A stretch of DNA of 50,006 nt from positions 1-50,006 of the forward strand of contig JAQVPA010000005.1 in the NCBI GenBank assembly GCA_028702315.1. Direction: 5' to 3'. A program made the translations under genes and the position numbers. Of this stretch, positions 45,896 through 50,006 are shown piece by piece; position 1 is the stretch's first letter; each line of letters begins with the position of its first letter. Under the pieces are notes generated by a model. That model ran no database searches, had not been told where the DNA came from, and was given only the letters and a program-made list of their open reading frames with translations. This DNA comes from Candidatus Margulisiibacteriota bacterium. Lineage in GTDB: Bacteria > Margulisbacteria > WOR-1 > O2-12-FULL-45-9 > XYB2-FULL-48-7.

Positions 45896-45981
45896 CCCTT
45901 CTCCATCAGAGATGGAGAAGGGTGAGTTTAGTGTTAAATAAAGCTGTAAATTCACCCCTCTCCATTGTAAATGGAGAGGGG
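45896..45981. repeat. Two perfect hairpins after pdaD
   Basis: CCCTTCTCCATC (45896-45907) pairs fully with 45911-45922 across a 3-nt loop. CCCCTCTCCAT (45955-45965) pairs fully with 45971-45981 across 5 nt. The two hairpins share CTCCAT/ATGGAG, and TGAGTTTA/TAAATTCA words between them are also inverted, so the whole is one larger palindrome. No T-run follows, so a classical terminator is not supported. Confidence 0.85.
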
Positions 45982-46041
45982 CTTAAACAAAGAATTTTGA
46001 TTAAAAGAAAATGAGAATAATTGGGGTGAGGATTTCCGGGA

Positions 46042-46602
46042 TTAGGCGAAAACCTCCGCGCTCTTGAACCCGGGGCTTTTCTGGTCTTTTTCTGAAACAA
46101 TAACTTCTTTGATCCCTTCAATTGGCCACTTAATGTTTATATCAGGGTCATTCCATAGAATCGTCCGTTCATCTTTCGGGCTGTACATGCCGGTACACTT
46201 ATATAGTACTTCGGTTCCATCTTCGAGAGCGAGGAAGCCGTGGGCAAAGCCGGGCGGCAGGTAAAGCATTCTTTTGTTCTCGCCTGACAATGTCTCCCCA
46301 TACCACTTACCGAAAGTTGGGGAACCCTTGCGGAGATCGATGCCGACGTCAAATATTTTGCCGCTGATTACAGAGACCAGTTTGCCCATCGCAGCAGGGT
46401 TGAGCTGATAGTGCATTCCCCGGACGACCCCTTTTTGGGAGCGGCTCCGGTTATCCTGCACGAAAACTTCATTAAAGCCGCATTCGGCAAAACTGTTCTT
46501 ATTATAGGTTTCCATGAAGAAACCGCGGTCGTCAGCAAAAGCTTTTGGTTCGATGATTAAAAGACCTTTTAGCGGAGCTGCACTAAATTTAAAATTACCC
46601 AT
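46042..46602 (-). CDS. rfbC: dTDP-4-dehydrorhamnose 3,5-epimerase
   Basis: 186 residues, the standard size. Cupin fold with FADDRGFFMETY, VRGMHYQL (R61, H64), VISGKIFDVGIDLRKGSPTFGKW, LYLPPGFAHGFLAL and the YSPKDERTILWNDPDINIKWP C-terminus. It epimerises C3 and C5 in dTDP-L-rhamnose synthesis for O-antigen or other surface glycans. rfbA, rfbB and rfbD are not adjacent, so this is an isolated copy. It shares a symmetric -10 region with tRNA-Glu. The last residues (SAEVFA) run into low-complexity repeat. Confidence 0.96.
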   Translation of the reverse strand: MGNFKFSAAPLKGLLIIEPKAFADDRGFFMETYNKNSFAECGFNEVFVQDNRSRSQKGVVRGMHYQLNPAAMGKLVSVISGKIFDVGIDLRKGSPTFGKWYGETLSGENKRMLYLPPGFAHGFLALEDGTEVLYKCTGMYSPKDERTILWNDPDINIKWPIEGIKEVIVSEKDQKSPGFKSAEVFA

Positions 46603-46620
46603 GTGATATAATTATATCAC
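46603..46620. promoter_or_regulatory. Symmetric -10 region between rfbC and tRNA-Glu
   Basis: GTGATATAATTATATCAC is a perfect 18-bp palindrome containing TATAAT on both strands (46607-46612 plus; 46616-46611 minus). The minus hexamer is 8 nt from the rfbC ATG; the plus hexamer would start transcription about 15 nt before the tRNA. It may be a bidirectional promoter or a regulator site. Confidence 0.6.
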
Positions 46621-46633
46621 AATTGGCGAATGT

Positions 46634-46705
46634 GGCCCCATTGTCTAACGGTTAGGACGCGGCCCTCTCAAGGCCGAGGCCGGGGTTCGATTCCCCGTGG
46701 GGCTA
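46634..46705 (+). tRNA. tRNA-Glu (anticodon CTC)
   Basis: 72 nt without encoded CCA. Acceptor GGCCCCA/TGGGGCT (G1-U72 wobble), discriminator A, D-arm TGTCTAACGGTTAGGAC, anticodon stem CGGCC/GGCCG with loop CTCTCAA (anticodon CTC) and T-arm with GGTTCGATTCC. Confidence 0.95.
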
Positions 46706-46868
46706 AATTTTGCTGCCTGCCTGCCGGTAGGCACGGCGCAAAATTTAAGAAGAAGAATTAAGGGGAAGAATGAAGGCAAGGTAAAATTCGGAATTTGATC
46801 GTTTGGCCAGCAGCAAAATTTCCTTATTTCTTCTCCTTACTCCTTCTCCTTAAAATTAGGGATATAAT
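46705..46868. repeat. Word repeat downstream of tRNA-Glu with a nested palindrome
   Basis: Stem AAATTTTGC (46705-46713) pairs with GCAAAATTT (46738-46746), as after tRNA-Gln, but the loop here holds a CTGCCTGCCGGTAGGCA-type palindrome (46720-46733). Then AAGAAGAAGAATTAAGG and an inverted CCTTATTTCTTCTCCTTA follow before S23 gene 5. Confidence 0.85.
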
Positions 46869-47222
46869 ATGGCATTCGATTTCGAGAAATTTCCGGTTTA
46901 TAGGTTATCCCTGGAATATGTCAGGGAAGCGGAGGAATTGCTAATCCAACTTGATTTGCCTAAAAATTCCCGTATTGCCGATCAATTATCTCGCGCCTCA
47001 CTGTCAATCTCTTTGAATATTGCCGAAGGCGCCGGCCGCTATAGTAAAGCCGACAAGAAACACTTTTATATTACTGCGCGCGGCTCGGTTTTTGAGTGTG
47101 TGGCTATTTTGGATGTTTTGTTAACAAAAGGCAAAATTGACCAGTCGATTCACTCAAAACAATACGCAATATTGGAAGAATTATCCAAGATGCTTTCCGG
47201 ATTGATTAATAGTCAGAAATAA
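46869..47222 (+). CDS. Four-helix-bundle (S23) protein 5
   Basis: 117 residues. FEKFPVYRLSLEYVREAEELLIQLDLPKNSRIADQLSRASLSISLNIAEGAGRYSKADKKHFYITARGSVFECVAILDVLL shows all S23/TIGR02436 helices and the conserved N-I-A-E-G turn. It lies downstream of tRNA-Glu beyond the word repeat. A matching inverted arm on its 3' side is not obvious, unlike copies 2 and 4. Function is unknown. Confidence 0.93.
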   Translation: MAFDFEKFPVYRLSLEYVREAEELLIQLDLPKNSRIADQLSRASLSISLNIAEGAGRYSKADKKHFYITARGSVFECVAILDVLLTKGKIDQSIHSKQYAILEELSKMLSGLINSQK

Positions 47223-47241
47223 ATAGGGCTACCAAATTCTA

Positions 47242-47811
47242 TTACTCGTTCCCCCAAATATTATTCAAGTCTTCAGAATGCCGGTAGAGCAGATTCCTTT
47301 TAAATACTCCAGTTGAAAGATCGTAAGCCAGTATTCTTACGTTGATGTCCGGCCTCCCGGCAAAAGCCGATGTTGATGTCGGTGGGTGGCTTGAAAAGCA
47401 CTTAACCAAAACCGAATATTTATCCGAAAGTTTCTCAATAGATACGCTGTAACCATAACCGGGATTGTCCCGGGTAGCAGGATTTTCGGTTTCAATCACA
47501 TAGTCAGTCAGAGTTTTAATCGGCATATCCGCGAACATCGTTAAAACTTTATGGGCCCGGTCGTGCACCTTTGATATGTCCCCATCAAGCGGAATCGATA
47601 TTGTCGTCGAATAGGTCCGATATTTTCTTTCAGTCTTCGTGTTTCCCTCATATATGGACCCGTCCTGTTCCCTGACCACCGGGATATTTTTGACGTTAGC
47701 AATATAGGCTTTTTCCTCGTCGCCTGTTTGGTCGGGCGCGGAGCCACCCATCGCATAACAAATCCCAAAACAACAAAAAAGAACAAATAAACCTAATAAT
47801 ATTTTTTTCAT
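47242..47811 (-). CDS. Exported hypothetical protein
   Basis: 189 residues. Signal peptide 1-20 (MKKILLGLFVLFCCFGICYA) with a plausible cleavage before MGGSAPDQ. The mature part is a mixed alpha/beta domain (TTISIPLDGDISKVHDRAHKVLTMFADMPIKTLTDYVIE and SVSIEKLSDKYSVLVKCFSS). No family recognised. AAGGAGG precedes the ATG. Not an obvious lipoprotein, as the Cys residues are inside the hydrophobic core rather than at a lipobox end. Confidence 0.7.
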   Translation of the reverse strand: MKKILLGLFVLFCCFGICYAMGGSAPDQTGDEEKAYIANVKNIPVVREQDGSIYEGNTKTERKYRTYSTTISIPLDGDISKVHDRAHKVLTMFADMPIKTLTDYVIETENPATRDNPGYGYSVSIEKLSDKYSVLVKCFSSHPPTSTSAFAGRPDINVRILAYDLSTGVFKRNLLYRHSEDLNNIWGNE

Positions 47812-47882
47812 ATTTGCGCCTCCTTATGAAGAAATTATACGCCTCAATAATAAACAGTCAACACAATTCGGGCATTCGTCTT

Positions 47883-47911
47883 TTGACATCCTTACATCAT
47901 TATAGTAATAT
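47883..47911 (+). promoter_or_regulatory. Promoter of hppA
   Basis: TTGACA (47883-47888), 17-nt spacer, TAATAT (47906-47911). The start codon lies about 89 nt downstream, so this mRNA has a leader, unlike many other first genes here. Confidence 0.65.
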
Positions 47912-48000
47912 ATTTGCTGTTCCGGCCCAACTGCTTGTGGATGATCATTGTCTTAATGCATTATTTCCACAAATCTAAGTAAGAAAGGTAGAGATGTAAA

Positions 48001-50006
48001 ATGGTAAGTTTGATCGGTGCGAGTCTGTTCGAGGTTGTGGCTATCTGGAGTGTCTTGTTCGTTTCGTTCCTGGGATTGGGGTACGCGATCCTGTTGCGGC
48101 ATCAGATTATGTCGTATGACAAGGGGACGCCCAAGATGATTGAGATCTGGGACCATATCAGGGTTGGCGCCGATGCCTACCTGAAACGGCAGCTCAAAAC
48201 GATCCTGCCGCTGATCATTGTCTTTACCGTTATCCTTTTCTTCTCTGTTTACATTATTCCGCCGAGTGAAGAAGCAACCAAGCGTTTTGCCGGCCTTGCT
48301 CCGCACATAATTACTATGATTGTCGGGATTGGCCGCGCAGTCGCCTTTGTCATGGGCGCGCTCTTCTCCCTGATGGTCGGCCAATTTGGCATGCGGATGG
48401 CGGTCGAAGGGAACGTCCGCGTCGCTTCCGCCTCGCGCCGCAGCTTCTCCGAAGCGCTTAAGATCGCTTATCGCACCGGCACTATCACTGGTATGCTGAC
48501 CGACGGGCTTGGCCTTTTGGGCGGCACCGCGATTTTTATAATTTTCGGTATCGCTTCGCCTGATGTTTTGCTCGGCTTTGGTTTCGGTGGTACGCTCCTG
48601 GCGCTCTTCATGAGGGTTGGCGGCGGCATCTATACCAAGGCGGCTGATGTTGGGGCTGACCTGGTCGGTAAGGTTGAAAGGGATATTCCGGAAGACGATC
48701 CGCGCAACGCGGCGGTTATTGCCGATCTCGTCGGCGACAATGTTGGCGATTGCGCCGGTATGGCGGCCGATATATTTGAATCGTACGAAGTGACAATCGT
48801 TTCCGGCTTGATCCTTGGGCTTGCGCTTGTGGCGATTACCGGCGAGCTGAAATGGATTATTTTCCCGCTGATCGTCCGCGCCATCGGTGTCGTATCTTCA
48901 ATCATCGGCACTTACTTGGTCAGGGGATCGGACGATGAGAAAAAACGTGACGCATTCACCAGTATCAACCGCGGCTTCTTCTTCTCGGCCGCGATCTCTA
49001 TCGCCGCTTTTTTGCTGGTCGCCATTTTCTACATGCATGAATGGCGGGCATTCCTTTCCGTCGCGGTCGGTATTATGCTGGCGATCGCCATTGACGAAGT
49101 AACAAAATATTTTACGCATACTAAACATAGCCCGGTCAAAGGGATTGCCCATTCGTCCAAGACCGGTTCGGCGACCTTGATCTTAAAAGGGTTAGCGATC
49201 GGTTTTGAATCGTCCGCCTGGCAATTCATCATTATCGCGATCACGATCCTGGCTGCGATCTTCATTTACATGGGCCAGCCGGTCGTCTTTGTCCTTTACG
49301 GCGTGGCGATGACCGGTATTGGTATGTTGACCCTGACCGGCAATAACGTAGCGATGGATTCGTTCGGCCCGATCGCTGATAATGCCAACGGGATAGGGGA
49401 GATGGCGCATCTCGAACCCAAAGCACGCCAGATCATGACCGAGCTCGACGCGGTCGGCAACACGACCAAGGCGATCACCAAAGGGGTCGCGATCGGTTCC
49501 GCCGTTATCGCGGCTGTTTCCCTCTTTGGTTCCTTTATTACTGACGTGACCAAGGTCCAGGCCCAGATGGGCGTGCCGGAAGGTTTGCGCCTCCTGGCGA
49601 CCGGTATTCGCGTTTCCGATCCGACCGTCTTTATCGGCATGCTGATCGGTGGGGCGATACCCTGCTTGTTCTCCGCCTTGATCATTAACGCGGTGGCGAG
49701 AGCGGCCGCGCTGATCGTGGACGAAGTGCGGCGGCAATTTCGGATCCCCGGCCTGATGGAAGGGAAAGTAAAACCGGATTATAAACAAGCGGTCGATATC
49801 TGTACCGTGGCGGCGCAAAAAGAATTGGTAGGCTTAGCGCTGATCGCGGTTGTCAGCCCGATCTTTATTGGGATGGTCTTGAGGGTTGAAGCGCTTGGCG
49901 GTTTCCTGGCTGGCGTCATCCTTTCGGGCCAGTTGCTGGCAGTATTCATGTCGACAGCGGGCGGCGCCTGGGATAACGCGAAGAAGACGATCGAGGACGG
50001 CCTGCA
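48001..50006 (+). CDS. hppA: Membrane-bound proton-translocating pyrophosphatase (3' end beyond the window)
   Basis: About 668 residues visible. Multiple transmembrane helices; the PPi site is in KAADVGADLVGKVE and EDDPRNAAVIADLVGDNVGDCAGMAADIFESYE (about 225-262), with further conserved TGNNVAMDSFGPIADNANGIGEM and MSTAGGAWDNAKKTIEDG near the end. The determinant after GNTT is Lys (GNTTKA, about residue 485), as in K+-independent H+-pumping enzymes; K+-dependent ones have Ala there. It couples PPi hydrolysis to ion pumping in the cytoplasmic membrane. A promoter lies at 47883-47911 and GGTAGAG precedes the ATG at some distance. Confidence 0.96.
   Translation, partial: MVSLIGASLFEVVAIWSVLFVSFLGLGYAILLRHQIMSYDKGTPKMIEIWDHIRVGADAYLKRQLKTILPLIIVFTVILFFSVYIIPPSEEATKRFAGLAPHIITMIVGIGRAVAFVMGALFSLMVGQFGMRMAVEGNVRVASASRRSFSEALKIAYRTGTITGMLTDGLGLLGGTAIFIIFGIASPDVLLGFGFGGTLLALFMRVGGGIYTKAADVGADLVGKVERDIPEDDPRNAAVIADLVGDNVGDCAGMAADIFESYEVTIVSGLILGLALVAITGELKWIIFPLIVRAIGVVSSIIGTYLVRGSDDEKKRDAFTSINRGFFFSAAISIAAFLLVAIFYMHEWRAFLSVAVGIMLAIAIDEVTKYFTHTKHSPVKGIAHSSKTGSATLILKGLAIGFESSAWQFIIIAITILAAIFIYMGQPVVFVLYGVAMTGIGMLTLTGNNVAMDSFGPIADNANGIGEMAHLEPKARQIMTELDAVGNTTKAITKGVAIGSAVIAAVSLFGSFITDVTKVQAQMGVPEGLRLLATGIRVSDPTVFIGMLIGGAIPCLFSALIINAVARAAALIVDEVRRQFRIPGLMEGKVKPDYKQAVDICTVAAQKELVGLALIAVVSPIFIGMVLRVEALGGFLAGVILSGQLLAVFMSTAGGAWDNAKKTIEDGL

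Noticed and set aside
45896-45981. Rho-independent terminators after pdaD
   Set aside because: The stems are perfect, but no T-run follows; they match the word-repeat class better.

Overview
The window looks like a chromosomal segment of an uncultivated diderm (Gram-negative type) anaerobe. Genes for ADP-heptose synthesis (gmhB, hldE) and an LptC/LptA-type protein imply lipopolysaccharide. A four-subunit pyruvate:ferredoxin oxidoreductase and a membrane pyrophosphatase imply anaerobic, PPi-based energetics. Many surface proteins carry signal peptides. The gene mix, many ORF6N and four-helix-bundle (S23) genes, and a CCTGCCTGCCGGCAGGCAGG palindrome resemble candidate-phylum genomes such as Margulisbacteria/WOR-1 or Omnitrophota. 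That placement is an inference; there is no rRNA here to fix it.

Layout. 1-4.3 kb (minus): gmhB-hldE-TPR protein-lptC/A-trxB, an envelope operon. 4.3-8.2 kb: two copies of an ORF6N + S23 gene pair, each behind the same hairpin leader, separated by a flavin-binding protein and a DUF5678/retropepsin pair. 8.2-15 kb: a restriction-modification island (type IIG-like enzyme, Vsr, C5 methyltransferase, ParB-like protein, and an unknown protein with a prephenate-dehydratase-like fold). 15-16.7 kb: YjbQ, a third S23 gene and many word-like repeats. 16.8-22.9 kb: recR-Yip1-porCDAB-HU-R3H ATPase, a tightly packed operon. 22.9-31.7 kb: nadB, two unknown proteins, tRNA-Gln, a fourth S23 gene, a DUF134 regulator with a clear promoter/operator, dus, a polysaccharide deacetylase and an orphan histidine kinase. 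31.8-45.2 kb (minus): a surface-structure operon (IPT/FlgD-like protein, PorV-like barrel, Ig/TPR protein, membrane TPR-AAA ATPase, a 2890-residue modular fibre) ending in a small NIF3-like protein. 45.3-50 kb: pyruvoyl arginine decarboxylase, rfbC, tRNA-Glu, a fifth S23 gene, an exported unknown protein and the start of hppA.

Three themes run through the window. First, imperfect palindromic 'word' repeats fill intergenic spaces, bracket S23 genes and enter coding sequence. They supply part of a signal peptide in the TPR protein, an in-frame insert in NadB, N-terminal extensions in two S23 proteins, and C-terminal tails in HU and the NIF3-like protein. Second, many first-of-operon genes have a TATAAT-like hexamer only 6-10 nt before the start codon and no Shine-Dalgarno sequence, which points to leaderless mRNAs. 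Genes inside operons more often have Shine-Dalgarno sites and 1-4 nt overlaps. Third, two gene clusters look under-described: the dcm-ParB-like-PDT-like module and the fibre/ATPase/barrel operon.
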